DNA of 64,000 bases from Oscillospiraceae bacterium. GTDB taxonomy: Bacteria > Bacillota > Clostridia > Oscillospirales > Oscillospiraceae. This document shows positions 9,090 to 17,247 of this stretch, in pieces; within the stretch, counting starts at the first letter, position 1, and each line of letters starts with the position of its first letter. A program made the position numbers and the translations under genes. The notes under the pieces are model-generated. The model made no database searches. It had not been told where the DNA came from and saw only the letters and a program-made list of their open reading frames with translations. Where the stretch lies: contig CACYWG010000001.1 of NCBI GenBank assembly GCA_902778115.1, forward strand, positions 62,001 to 126,000, read 5' to 3'.

Positions 9090-9340
9090 AACGCGACGAA
9101 GAACAGAAGTAGTTCCGTGTCCGCTGCACAGAGAGCCCTTGGCCGGTGAAAAGGGGAGAGCGAACGGAATGAATACGGTTTGGAGCGGCACACCGAAATT
9201 TGTGGAGAGTAGGCTGTGACGGGTGCGCCCGATAGCGCGCAGGAGTGTTTTTCACTCGCTGAGGCCGTCTTTGTGAAAAGGCGGCGTGCAGAGGTGGTAC
9301 CGCATTTTTTGCCCTCTGTCCGGAAGGACAGAGGGCTTTA
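9090..9340 (+). promoter_or_regulatory. Tyrosine-type T-box leader
   Basis: The leader carries the T-box core GAGGTGGTACCGC (9291-9303), which includes the TGG(T) bulge that pairs with an uncharged tRNA acceptor end. It is followed by a strong terminator with arms GCCCTCTGTCC (9311-9321) and GGACAGAGGGC (9326-9336) around GGAA, then a T-rich tail. Upstream, in a Stem I context, GAATACGG places the codon TAC (9174-9176) as the likely specifier. TAC is a tyrosine codon and tyrS lies downstream, so the control agrees with the regulated enzyme. The competing antiterminator pairing (GCGG 9281-9284 with CCGC 9300-9303) is visible. Confidence 0.88.
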
Positions 9341-9363
9341 TCATTGCAAGGGGGTGAAACGAT

Positions 9364-9732
9364 ATGGGGATCGGAGAAGAGGCTGTCCGGTTTCATCAGC
9401 AGGGGTGTAACTGCGCGCAGAGCGTTCTTTCCGCCTGCGGGAAGTATACCGGCCTGGATCAGAATACGGCGATGTCCATTGCGGCCGGGTTTGGCGGCGG
9501 CGTGCGCAGCGGCGAGATCTGCGGCGCGATCTCCGGGGCGGTGATGGCCATCGGTCTCATCGAACAGGACAAGCGCAGGGTCGCGGCGCTTGCCAGGCAA
9601 TGTGTGGACAGCTTCCGGGAGAAGTTCGGCTGTGTCCGCTGCATGGAACTCAAGCAAAACCGCGTCAGCTGTGACGCTTTGATCGAATACGGTGCAAAAT
9701 ATATTGAAGATCTGATGAAACAAAAAGACTGA
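9364..9732 (+). CDS. C_GCAxxG_C_C family protein
   Basis: The 122-residue protein shows the family cysteine pattern: GCNCAQSVL near the N-terminus, a glycine-rich GFGGGVRSGEICGAISGAVMAIG centre, then FGCVRCMEL and SCDALIE. The function of the family is not established; the cysteines suggest metal or redox binding. It sits between the tyrosine T-box and tyrS, 13 bases before tyrS, so it should be induced together with tyrosyl-tRNA synthetase when tyrosine is short. GGGGTGA at 9350-9356 serves as the RBS. Confidence 0.85.
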   Translation: MGIGEEAVRFHQQGCNCAQSVLSACGKYTGLDQNTAMSIAAGFGGGVRSGEICGAISGAVMAIGLIEQDKRRVAALARQCVDSFREKFGCVRCMELKQNRVSCDALIEYGAKYIEDLMKQKD

Positions 9733-9745
9733 CAGGAGAGGTAAA

Positions 9746-10966
9746 ATGGGAATTTATGAAGAACTGGTCGCCCGCGGTCTGATTGCCCAGGTGACGAACG
9801 AGGAAGAGATCCGCGAGATGGTCAACGCCGGCAAGGCGACCTTCTATATTGGCTTTGACTGCACGGCCGACAGCCTGACGGCCGGCCACTTCATGGCGCT
9901 CACGCTGATGAAGCGTCTGCAGCAGGCCGGTAACAAGCCGATCGCGCTGATCGGCGGCGGCACCACCATGATCGGCGACCCCTCCGGCCGCACCGATATG
10001 CGCAAGATGCTGACGCGCGAGGATATCAACCATAACGCCGAGTGCTTCCGCCGCCAGATGGAGCGCTTCATCGAATTCGGACCGGACAAAGCCCTGATGG
10101 TGAATAACGCCGACTGGCTGCTGAGCCTTAATTACGTCGACGTGCTGCGCGAAGTCGGCGCCTGCTTCTCGGTCAACAACATGCTGCGCGCCGAGTGCTA
10201 CAAGCAGCGCATGGAAAAGGGTCTGAGCTTCTTTGAGTTCAACTACATGATCATGCAGAGCTACGACTTCTACTACCTTTTCCAGCATTACAACTGCAAC
10301 ATGCAGTTCGGCGGCGACGACCAGTGGAGCAACATGCTCGGCGGCACGGAGCTGATCCGCAAAAAGCTCGGCAAGGACGCGCATGCCATGACCATTACGC
10401 TCCTGACCGACTCTCACGGCATGAAGATGGGCAAAACAGCAGGCAACGCGGTCTGGCTCGATCCGAACAAGACCAGCCCCTTTGATTTTTACCAGTACTG
10501 GCGCAATGTGGACGATGCGGACGTGCTCAAGTGCATCCGTATGCTGACCTTCCTGCCGCTCGAACAGATCGACGAGATGGCAAAATGGGAGGGCAGCCAG
10601 CTCAACCGCGCCAAGGAGATCCTGGCCTTCGAGCTGACAAGCATGGTGCACGGTGAGGAAGAAGCAAAGAAGGCGGAGGCCTCTGCCAAAGCGCTCTTCA
10701 CCGGTTCCGACAGCGCAAACGCCCCCACCACGGAGCTGAGCGAAGCTGACCTGACCGACGGATCTATTGATATCATGACGCTGCTGGTGAAGACCGGGCT
10801 CTGCCCCTCCAAGTCCGACGCCCGCCGCAATGTGCAGCAGGGCGGCGTGAGCGTGGATGATGTGAAGGTGACCGATATCGGTGCTTCCTTCACGGCCGAG
10901 CAGCTCAAAGCCGGCATCCTTGTCAAGCGCGGAAAGAAGAACTTCCAGAAGGTCGTTCTGAAATAA
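9746..10966 (+). CDS. tyrS: Tyrosyl-tRNA synthetase
   Basis: This class I synthetase attaches tyrosine to its tRNA. The 406-residue protein has the Rossmann domain with DCTADSLTAGHFMAL (an HIGH-like motif, here AGHF), the KMGKTAGNA signature (KMSKS equivalent) near residues 229-237, and a C-terminal S4 RNA-binding domain (SKSDARRNVQQGGVSV). The KMGKT-bearing form is the TyrZ-like type rather than KFGKT. A T-box with a Tyr specifier lies upstream, so expression responds to uncharged tRNA-Tyr. Confidence 0.95.
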   Translation: MGIYEELVARGLIAQVTNEEEIREMVNAGKATFYIGFDCTADSLTAGHFMALTLMKRLQQAGNKPIALIGGGTTMIGDPSGRTDMRKMLTREDINHNAECFRRQMERFIEFGPDKALMVNNADWLLSLNYVDVLREVGACFSVNNMLRAECYKQRMEKGLSFFEFNYMIMQSYDFYYLFQHYNCNMQFGGDDQWSNMLGGTELIRKKLGKDAHAMTITLLTDSHGMKMGKTAGNAVWLDPNKTSPFDFYQYWRNVDDADVLKCIRMLTFLPLEQIDEMAKWEGSQLNRAKEILAFELTSMVHGEEEAKKAEASAKALFTGSDSANAPTTELSEADLTDGSIDIMTLLVKTGLCPSKSDARRNVQQGGVSVDDVKVTDIGASFTAEQLKAGILVKRGKKNFQKVVLK

Positions 10967-10979
10967 GGCCGATGATTCA

Positions 10980-11015
10980 AAGAACAGCCATGCGTGATCA
11001 CGCATGGCTGTTCTT
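10980..11015. terminator. Bidirectional terminator between tyrS and larE
   Basis: A perfect 36-base palindrome centred on TGATCA, with arms AAGAACAGCCATGCG and CGCATGGCTGTTCTT, lies 13 bases after the tyrS stop. It also contains the larE stop codon (10998-11000), so it can end transcription from both strands. A short T-rich stretch follows on the plus strand. Confidence 0.8.
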
Positions 11016-11822
11016 GTTGTTCAGCGTTTTGTTCATACTGCCGCTCCGGAAGCCTTCCAGATCAAGGGAAACATAGGAAAAGCCAAATTCCTTGAATGCA
11101 GCAACGATTTTATTTCGGTTATCCGTTGTCATGATTTGCTTGAAATCCTCAGGCTGCAGCTCTATGCGGGCAAGGGAGCCGTGGATCCGCACGCGGCATT
11201 GTCTGATCCCAAGACTGTGCAGCAGCTGTTCGGCCCGCTCAACGGCGTACAGTTTTTCCTTGCTTAATTCATCCCCATAGGGGACACGGGAGGCGAGACA
11301 GGCCATCGAGGGCTTATCCCAGGTGTCCAGCCCCATTCGTTTTGACAGCGCCCGGATCTCCGCCTTGCCGAGCCCGACCTCCCTCAGCGGACTTCGGACA
11401 GACAGCTCACGGATCGCACGCATCCCCGGGCGGTAATCGCCTTCATCGTCAAGATTCGAGCCTTCGGCTATCATGCAGATCCCTTCTTCGGCTGCGGCTT
11501 CGATCATGCGCTCAAAAATCCCGCGCTTGCAATGATAACAGCGGTCGGGTGGATTGTTTTTCACACATTCCAAGCCGAGCACATCGATGGCAACGAGCTT
11601 CTGACGGATGCCGTATCGCCGGCAGAATTCCTGCGCCTCCTGAATTTCCGCTCGTGGAATAAAAACGGAATCGGCCGTGACGGCGAGAACGCTGCCTCCC
11701 AGAACTTCATGCGCGGTTTTCAGCAGAAAACAGGAGTCCACGCCGCCGGAAAAGGCGACGGCGAGACTTCCGTATTCCCGCAGGATCGCGCGCAGTTTCA
11801 GGTGTTTTTCATTGAGCGTCAT
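10998..11822 (-). CDS. larE: ATP-dependent sacrificial sulfur transferase LarE
   Basis: LarE activates the carboxylate of the nicotinic-acid-derived cofactor precursor and inserts sulfur, sacrificing its own cysteine in the Lactobacillus enzyme or using a cluster in others. The 274-residue protein has the PP-loop AVAFSGGVDSCFLL near the N-terminus and the downstream KPSMACLASRVPYGDELS segment. The region CVKNNPPDRCYHCKRGIFE contains CxxC cysteines. The chosen ATG (11822) overlaps larC by 14 bases and has GAGGAG eight bases upstream; a TTG at 11837 would lie further inside larC. Confidence 0.9.
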   Translation of the reverse strand: MTLNEKHLKLRAILREYGSLAVAFSGGVDSCFLLKTAHEVLGGSVLAVTADSVFIPRAEIQEAQEFCRRYGIRQKLVAIDVLGLECVKNNPPDRCYHCKRGIFERMIEAAAEEGICMIAEGSNLDDEGDYRPGMRAIRELSVRSPLREVGLGKAEIRALSKRMGLDTWDKPSMACLASRVPYGDELSKEKLYAVERAEQLLHSLGIRQCRVRIHGSLARIELQPEDFKQIMTTDNRNKIVAAFKEFGFSYVSLDLEGFRSGSMNKTLNNKNSHA

Positions 11823-12969
11823 GCAGCAGCTCCTCAAGCTCGCGCAGACTCAGACCCTGTTCCCGCGCGATGCGGCTCAGGTCATCGTATTCCTCTTTGC
11901 GGCGCTCAACGCCGCAGCCCTCGGAGATCTTGCGGCGCACCGGCCCGTAGGGCGTGACGAGGATCTCTTCTTTGCGTTTGAGCACGTATCGGCGACAGAG
12001 CGTTTCACGGATGCCGATGGTGCTGGTATGTTTGAACAGAAGACGCACGATCTCGTCGCGCTTTTCTTCCCGGCAAAGACAGCTGAGGAGCAAACCGGGT
12101 CTTGTTTTCTTCATCCCGATCAGCTCGTACCAGGCGTCCACAGCTCCGCCGCGCAGCAACTCTTCAATGGCAAAGCCGACTGCCTCGGGACTCATATCGT
12201 CCACATTGCAGCAGAGCTCGACAATGTTCTCTTCCGACTGTCCGAGCATCGTCCGCACACAGCTGAGCTGTCCAAAGTCCTTGTGACCGAGTCCGTAGCC
12301 CACGGCGAGCGGCGTCATGACGGGCGCCTGCCCGAATGCGTCAGCAAAATGACGGATCAGCGCGGCGCCGGTCGGCGTGCAGAGCTCGCCCTCGATCTGG
12401 CCCGCATAGCAGGGGACGCCCTCGAGCAGCCGCGCGGTGGCAGGAGCCGGAACGGGCATCACGCCGTGCGCGGCGTGCACGCTGCCGAAGCCGGTGCAGA
12501 CCGGGGACACGGTGATGCGGCTGACCTCGAGCGCGTCGACCAGAAAGCAGACGGCCGTGATATCGGCCACGGCGTCCATTGCGCCGAGCTCGTGAAAGTG
12601 AACGAGTTCGACTTCTGTCCCGTGCACTCTGGCCTCCGCTTCGGCAATGGAGCGATAGACGGCACGCACCTGCTTTTTGAGCGCGGCGGACAGCTCCAAC
12701 CCATCGATGATCCCGTCAATATCGCCGAGCGTACGGTGATGATGTCCGGAGTGAGCCCGAGCTTCTTCCTCGCCCATGTATTCCACATGCAGGTGCGATC
12801 CGGCGATGGCATAGCTCGTCGCTTTTTCCAGCCGATAGCAAACGCCGGGAATCCCGATGGCGTTCAGTTTTTCGACCATGGCGGACGGATCGGCAAACAG
12901 CTCCAGCAGGGCAGCACCGAGCATATCGCCCGCGAGTCCGCGCGATGCGTCGATAAACAGTTCTCTCAT
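11809..12969 (-). CDS. larC: Nickel-pincer cofactor biosynthesis protein LarC
   Basis: LarC is the CTP-dependent nickel-insertion enzyme (cyclometallase) of nickel-pincer nucleotide synthesis. The 386-residue protein begins with FIDASRGLAGDMLGAALLEL and carries a histidine-rich segment (HSGHHHRTLGDI) expected to bind nickel. In Lactobacillus the gene is split in two ORFs joined by a frameshift; here a single uninterrupted frame spans both halves. ATG at 12969 overlaps the larB stop by four bases; the open frame upstream of it belongs to no gene. Confidence 0.92.
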   Translation of the reverse strand: MRELFIDASRGLAGDMLGAALLELFADPSAMVEKLNAIGIPGVCYRLEKATSYAIAGSHLHVEYMGEEEARAHSGHHHRTLGDIDGIIDGLELSAALKKQVRAVYRSIAEAEARVHGTEVELVHFHELGAMDAVADITAVCFLVDALEVSRITVSPVCTGFGSVHAAHGVMPVPAPATARLLEGVPCYAGQIEGELCTPTGAALIRHFADAFGQAPVMTPLAVGYGLGHKDFGQLSCVRTMLGQSEENIVELCCNVDDMSPEAVGFAIEELLRGGAVDAWYELIGMKKTRPGLLLSCLCREEKRDEIVRLLFKHTSTIGIRETLCRRYVLKRKEEILVTPYGPVRRKISEGCGVERRKEEYDDLSRIAREQGLSLRELEELLHDAQ

Positions 12970-13724
12970 GCTTTTTTCCCCAGATGATTGATGATGTGCG
13001 CCAGATACCCACCGCCGAAGCCGTTGTCGATGTTGACGACGGAAACGCCGCTGGCGCAGGAATTGAGCATGCTCAGCAGCGCGGCCACGCCGCCGAGAGA
13101 GGCGCCGTAGCCCACGCTGGTCGGTACGGCGATGACGGGCACGTCGGCAAGACCGCCGATCACCGAGGGCAGCGCGCCTTCCATGCCGGCGACAGCGACG
13201 ATACATCTGGCGGTCATGATCGGCTCCATGTTGGCCAGCAGCCGGTGGATACCGGAAACGCCCACATCATACAGCCGCACGACTTTGTTGCCGAGCGCCT
13301 CGGCGGTGATCGCAGCTTCCTCGGCAACCGGCAGATCGCTCGTGCCGCCGCAGGCGACGACGATCGTTCCGTCTCCGTCCGGCTCCGGCATCTCGCCAAT
13401 CAGACCGACCTTCGCCTGATCATAATAGCGAAGCGGATGAACGGCCGCGATCCGGTCAGCTGCAGCCTGATCGATGCGGGTGATCAGGATCGTTTGCTGG
13501 CCGCGATCACGCATGGCGCCTGCGATCCCGATGATCTGCTCCGGCGTTTTTCCGGCACCGTAAATGACCTCCGATACGCCCTGACGCAGTTCCCGGTGAT
13601 GGTCGACCTTGGCATAGCCGAGATCCTGAAAGGGCTCGAGCTTGAGTCTGGTCATGGCCTCCTCGGGGCTGAGTTTCTGATCGCTGACAGCTTGAAGAAT
13701 GCTGCGAATATCCTGTTGACTCAT
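12966..13724 (-). CDS. larB: Nickel-pincer cofactor biosynthesis protein LarB
   Basis: LarB carboxylates and hydrolyses nicotinic acid adenine dinucleotide, the first cofactor-building step, and is related to PurE (AIR carboxylase). The 252-residue protein has the LarB N-terminus ending DHHRELRQGVSEVIYGAGKTPEQI and the PurE-like C-terminal half (VVACGGTSDLPVAEEAA and VGYGASLGGVAALLSMLNSC). GGAGG lies six bases from the ATG at 13724, better than the ATG at 13727. It heads the larB-larC-larE operon. No lactate racemase gene (larA) is in the window. Confidence 0.92.
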   Translation of the reverse strand: MSQQDIRSILQAVSDQKLSPEEAMTRLKLEPFQDLGYAKVDHHRELRQGVSEVIYGAGKTPEQIIGIAGAMRDRGQQTILITRIDQAAADRIAAVHPLRYYDQAKVGLIGEMPEPDGDGTIVVACGGTSDLPVAEEAAITAEALGNKVVRLYDVGVSGIHRLLANMEPIMTARCIVAVAGMEGALPSVIGGLADVPVIAVPTSVGYGASLGGVAALLSMLNSCASGVSVVNIDNGFGGGYLAHIINHLGKKA

Positions 13725-13773
13725 CATGATCCTCCAAAAGCACCCCGCGGCATCTTTGTTCGACTTGAATCAT

Positions 13774-13956
13774 ATGCTTGACAGGGTGTTTGAATTGAAA
13801 AAACTGATTTTAATCTGTGTGCTACTGATAATCTTTCTGCTTAAAATTCTGCTCCCGTCCAATGAAGAGCTGGTCCGTCAGACGCTGTCGTTCCTTGGCC
13901 TGGAGCAAAGCGCGGTGCAGGCGCTCGGCCGAAGCCTGGTCGAGAATTCGCCATGA
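13774..13956 (+). CDS. Small membrane protein coupled to a site-2 protease
   Basis: The predicted 60-residue protein has one hydrophobic segment (LILICVLLIIFLLKILL) after a short charged N-terminus and a roughly 30-residue tail. It was accepted as a gene because its stop overlaps the start of the protease gene as ATGA (13953-13956). Starts at 13726, 13774 (ATG) or 13786 (GTG) are all possible; 13726 would overlap larB. A role as a small partner of the protease, like SpoIVFA with SpoIVFB, is a guess from position; I recognise no family. Confidence 0.5.
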   Translation: MLDRVFELKKLILICVLLIIFLLKILLPSNEELVRQTLSFLGLEQSAVQALGRSLVENSP

Positions 13957-14522
13957 CGAAGGAGCGGCCAAGCGTCAGCATCAGCCCGTGGGCGGCGCTT
14001 GCAGCGGGGCTTTTGGTCTATTATTCAGACGGGAAGACCTTGTTCTTGCTGGTCTTGCCGATCGCAGTTCACGAAAGCGGACATTGGCTGTGTCTGCGCC
14101 TGCTCGGCTGCCGGATCCGCGCCCTGCGATGGGAACTGAGCGGCCTGTGCATCCGTTATACCGGCGATCCGGGCCGCCTGGGACAAGCTGCCGCCGCATT
14201 GGCAGGACCGATCGCCGGCCTGCTTTACGCCTGGATTGCCGCGCGGTTTGGGTCGACCGGCGAACTGTCGGCCGGGATCAGCCTGCTCTTATCGGCTTTC
14301 AATCTGATACCCGCCTTTCCGCTGGACGGAGGGCGGGCGGCGGAGGCGCTTCTCAGCCGTCCGAGCGCAAGCTACATCAGTCTGCTGAGCGCGATCATAG
14401 TCGCCGGTCTCGGGCTGGTTCTGTTTGCCCGCGGGGAGGGAGCTGCTTTGCTGATCGCGGGGGCGATCCTTCTTGCCGCGCAGTATCGTCAGGAGATCAG
14501 CTCCGCGATGTCTCCCGACTGA
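13953..14522 (+). CDS. Site-2 protease family (M50) protein, SpoIVFB-like
   Basis: The 189-residue polytopic membrane protein has the zinc-binding HESGHWLCLRLLG motif in a transmembrane helix and the second motif NLIPAFPLDGGRAAE, both hallmarks of intramembrane zinc metalloproteases. The compact fold without a PDZ domain resembles SpoIVFB, which cleaves pro-sigma-K in sporulating Bacillus; that role is inferred. It overlaps the small membrane ORF by four bases and its 3' end overlaps the convergent HAD gene by 34 bases. Confidence 0.85.
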   Translation: MTKERPSVSISPWAALAAGLLVYYSDGKTLFLLVLPIAVHESGHWLCLRLLGCRIRALRWELSGLCIRYTGDPGRLGQAAAALAGPIAGLLYAWIAARFGSTGELSAGISLLLSAFNLIPAFPLDGGRAAEALLSRPSASYISLLSAIIVAGLGLVLFARGEGAALLIAGAILLAAQYRQEISSAMSPD

Positions 14523-15253
14523 ATCACGTGGAAGCGCCCTTTGGGAAGGCCGGCGCGGATCTCCGCTTCACGGTAACGTCCGGTATTGAGAAAGATCCCG
14601 TCCACGCCGCACTTGGCCGCCACGGCCATGTCGCTGCGCCAGTCGTTGCCGACCATGACGCAGTCATCGGCCGCAAGATGCTGCTCTTCCATCAGCTTCT
14701 GCATGAAAGCGGCTTCCGGCTTCGCTATACCGCAGTCGGAGGATATGTAGATTGCGTCAAAGAAATCGACCAGTCCAAGACGCTCCAGCTCCGGCATCGT
14801 AAAGCAGCGCTGGGCGTTTGACAGCAGATAGATCGACCGCCCCTGCGCGCGGATGGCGGTCAAAACGTCTTTCACGCGCGGATACATGCGAAAACGACGC
14901 GTAGACAGGCAGCGGAAGGTGTTGGCGATCATCGCCAACCACAGCTCCTGTTCTTTTTTCCCGCGAAGAGAAAGCTGCGTCCGATGCTTTACCGGCGCCT
15001 CTTTCAGCAGACGCAGGAACACGTTTTCCAACCTGATCTCCGGGTACTGCACGCCGGTCAGGGCACCGAGTTTTTCCTGCTCTTCCACGGCCATCCGGTG
15101 ATAGGTGACCTTCAGCGCATCAGGACTGTAATCGGCTCCGCAGCAGCTGTAAAGCTCGCTCATGCGCTGCCAGAGCAGGGGATCGTTTTCATCGGTCCAG
15201 ATATCGACTAGCGTACCGTAGAGGTCGAAAATATAGTTCTGATAATGCTTCAT
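14489..15253 (-). CDS. HAD family hydrolase with a DxYGT motif
   Basis: The 254-residue protein has the HAD core: motif I FDLYGTLVD at the N-terminus, motif II LLSNAQ, motif III GIAKPE and motif IV VGNDWRSDMAVA. In phosphatases motif I is normally DxDGT; here the second aspartate, the general acid-base residue, is a tyrosine, as in haloacid dehalogenases (DxYGT). It may therefore not be an ordinary phosphatase. AAGGAGG precedes the ATG, and its own promoter is visible at 15282-15310. It converges on the protease gene. Confidence 0.85.
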   Translation of the reverse strand: MKHYQNYIFDLYGTLVDIWTDENDPLLWQRMSELYSCCGADYSPDALKVTYHRMAVEEQEKLGALTGVQYPEIRLENVFLRLLKEAPVKHRTQLSLRGKKEQELWLAMIANTFRCLSTRRFRMYPRVKDVLTAIRAQGRSIYLLSNAQRCFTMPELERLGLVDFFDAIYISSDCGIAKPEAAFMQKLMEEQHLAADDCVMVGNDWRSDMAVAAKCGVDGIFLNTGRYREAEIRAGLPKGRFHVIQSGDIAELIS

Positions 15254-15281
15254 GCCCGCGCCTCCTTAATTTATTTTAGTA

Positions 15282-15310
15282 ATTATATCTTGATTCCGTC
15301 TTCTTGTAAA
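15282..15310 (-). promoter_or_regulatory. Sigma-A promoter of the HAD gene
   Basis: Read on the minus strand, TTTACA (15305-15310) and a perfect TATAAT (15282-15287) are 17 bases apart, about 30 bases before the HAD start. Confidence 0.75.
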
Positions 15311-15354
15311 GAATCAAATCGCCGTATGTCCGTTTGCTTTCAAGGATTTTGGGA

Positions 15355-15383
15355 TTGAAAAGGAGGGCGCAATAAGGTAAAAT
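15355..15383 (+). promoter_or_regulatory. Sigma-A promoter of the radical SAM operon
   Basis: TTGAAA (15355-15360) and TAAAAT (15378-15383) are separated by 17 bases, 29 bases before the radical SAM gene. Confidence 0.7.
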
Positions 15384-15411
15384 ATACAAAATACCTGCAT
15401 TGGAGTCTGCC

Positions 15412-17247
15412 ATGGATAAACGACTGGAGCGCATTTTGCCGCGTGTACAGAAGCCCGCCCGTTATACCGGCGGCGAATACAATCAGATCATCAAGGACAA
15501 GGCGAAGGTCGAGCTGCGCGTGGCCTTCTGTTTTCCCGATACCTATGAGATCGGCATGTCCAATCTCGGCATGAGCATCTTGTATCATACAATGAACAGC
15601 CTGGACTATGTCTGGTGCGAGCGCGTGTTCGCGCCCTGGGGCGATATGTATGAGGAGATGAAAAAAGCCGATATCCCGCTCTATGCGCTGGAAAGCGGCG
15701 ACAGTACCGCCGAGTTTGACGCACTGGCCTTTTCCATTGGCTATGAGATGGCCTATACCACCGTGCTGGACATGCTGGATATGTCCGGACTGCCGCTTCG
15801 TACGGCCGACCGCCCTTCGCTGCTGCCTGTCGTGATGGCCGGAGGCACAGCCGCGGTCAATGCCGAGCCGATGGCGCCCTTTATTGACCTGTTCCTGGTC
15901 GGTGAAGGTGAGGAGCTGGATAACGAAGTCCTCGTTCTGCTGCGCATCGCCAAGCGGGAGAACTGGACAAAGCATGAATTTTTGACCCGTGCCGCTCAGA
16001 TCGGCGGAGTCTATGTGCCCTCACTGTACGATATTTCCTATCACGAGGACGGAACTGTCGCCGCCATTATGCCGAAAGAAGGCGCGCCGGCACGCGTGAC
16101 CAAGCGCATCGTTGAGAACCTGGACGCTTCGCCTTTCCCGACAAAACCGATCGTGCCCTCCACCGAGGTCGTGCATGACCGCGTGAGCCTGGAGCTGTTC
16201 CGCGGCTGTGTGCGCGGATGCCGCTTCTGCCAGGCGGGCTACGTCTATCGCCCGATCCGCTCGAAAAAGCCGGAAACGCTGGTGCGGCAGGGGATCGAGA
16301 CATTGAAAAACACCGGTTATCAGGACGTGACGCTGCTCTCGCTGAGCACCAGCGACTACCGTCCGCTGCCCGGACTTTGCGACGGACTGCTTGAATACTG
16401 TGAGCCTCGAAGCATCGGGCTTTCGCTTCCGTCTCTGCGCGCTGACAACTTTTCCATGGAGTTGATGGAAAAGCTGCAGAAGGTGCGCAAAAGCGGTCTG
16501 ACCTTCGCCGTCGAGGGAGGCAGTCAGCGGCTGCGTGACGCAATCAACAAGAACGTCACCGAGGAGGATCTGCTGAACACCTGCCGCATCGCTTTTGAGG
16601 GCGGCTGGAACAGTGTGAAGCTTTATTATATGCTCGGCCTTCCGACTGAAACAGACGACGACGTGCGCGGCATCGCCGAGATGGCAAATCAGGTACTCCA
16701 TTGCTGGCGCATGTATGCGAAGAATAAAAACCGCGGCGTCAAGATCACCATTTCCACCTCCTGCTTCATTCCCAAGCCGCACAGTCCCTTCCAATGGGAG
16801 CCGCAGGTTTCGGTTGAGGAATACCTTCGGCGCGTCAATCTGCTCAGATCGTCCATCACGGCGAAAAACGTCACCTATAACTGGCATGACGCCGAGACCA
16901 GCCTGATCGAGGCTGTCCTTTCCCGCGGCGACCGCCGGGTCGCGGATGCGATCGAACTCGTCTGGCGGCGCGGCGGACGGCTCGACGCCTGGTCGGATTA
17001 TTTCTCCGTCGAGCGCTGGATGCAGGCTTTTGCCGATGCGGGCGTCGATCCGGATTTCTATGCTCTGCGCGAGCGCAATGTGGACGAAGTCCTGCCCTGG
17101 GATATGATCGACGTGGGCGTGCGTAAAGCGCACCTGGTCAAGGAGCGCGAAAAATGCTACCGCTCCGAGCTGTCGCCGGACTGCCGCCATCAGTGTGCGG
17201 CCTGCGGCGCGGCCAGACTCTTGAAGGAGATTCGCTGCGATGAGTGA
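15412..17247 (+). CDS. B12-binding-domain radical SAM protein, TIGR03960 type
   Basis: The 611-residue protein has an N-terminal cobalamin-binding-like domain (about residues 30-160) and a radical SAM core whose cluster motif is RGCVRGCRFCQAG (CxxxCxxC). The C-terminus adds cysteines (CRHQCAACGAARL). It is the large partner of a conserved pair; the next gene encodes the TIGR03936/DUF2344 partner. The substrate is unknown. The start at 15412 has GGAG six bases upstream; a TTG at 15400 is less likely. It overlaps the next gene by eight bases. Confidence 0.88.
   Translation: MDKRLERILPRVQKPARYTGGEYNQIIKDKAKVELRVAFCFPDTYEIGMSNLGMSILYHTMNSLDYVWCERVFAPWGDMYEEMKKADIPLYALESGDSTAEFDALAFSIGYEMAYTTVLDMLDMSGLPLRTADRPSLLPVVMAGGTAAVNAEPMAPFIDLFLVGEGEELDNEVLVLLRIAKRENWTKHEFLTRAAQIGGVYVPSLYDISYHEDGTVAAIMPKEGAPARVTKRIVENLDASPFPTKPIVPSTEVVHDRVSLELFRGCVRGCRFCQAGYVYRPIRSKKPETLVRQGIETLKNTGYQDVTLLSLSTSDYRPLPGLCDGLLEYCEPRSIGLSLPSLRADNFSMELMEKLQKVRKSGLTFAVEGGSQRLRDAINKNVTEEDLLNTCRIAFEGGWNSVKLYYMLGLPTETDDDVRGIAEMANQVLHCWRMYAKNKNRGVKITISTSCFIPKPHSPFQWEPQVSVEEYLRRVNLLRSSITAKNVTYNWHDAETSLIEAVLSRGDRRVADAIELVWRRGGRLDAWSDYFSVERWMQAFADAGVDPDFYALRERNVDEVLPWDMIDVGVRKAHLVKEREKCYRSELSPDCRHQCAACGAARLLKEIRCDE

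Noticed and set aside
12970-13206. Upstream extension of the larC frame on the minus strand
   Set aside because: It overlaps larB in another frame and lacks an RBS; the larC start at 12969 overlaps the larB stop in the usual way.
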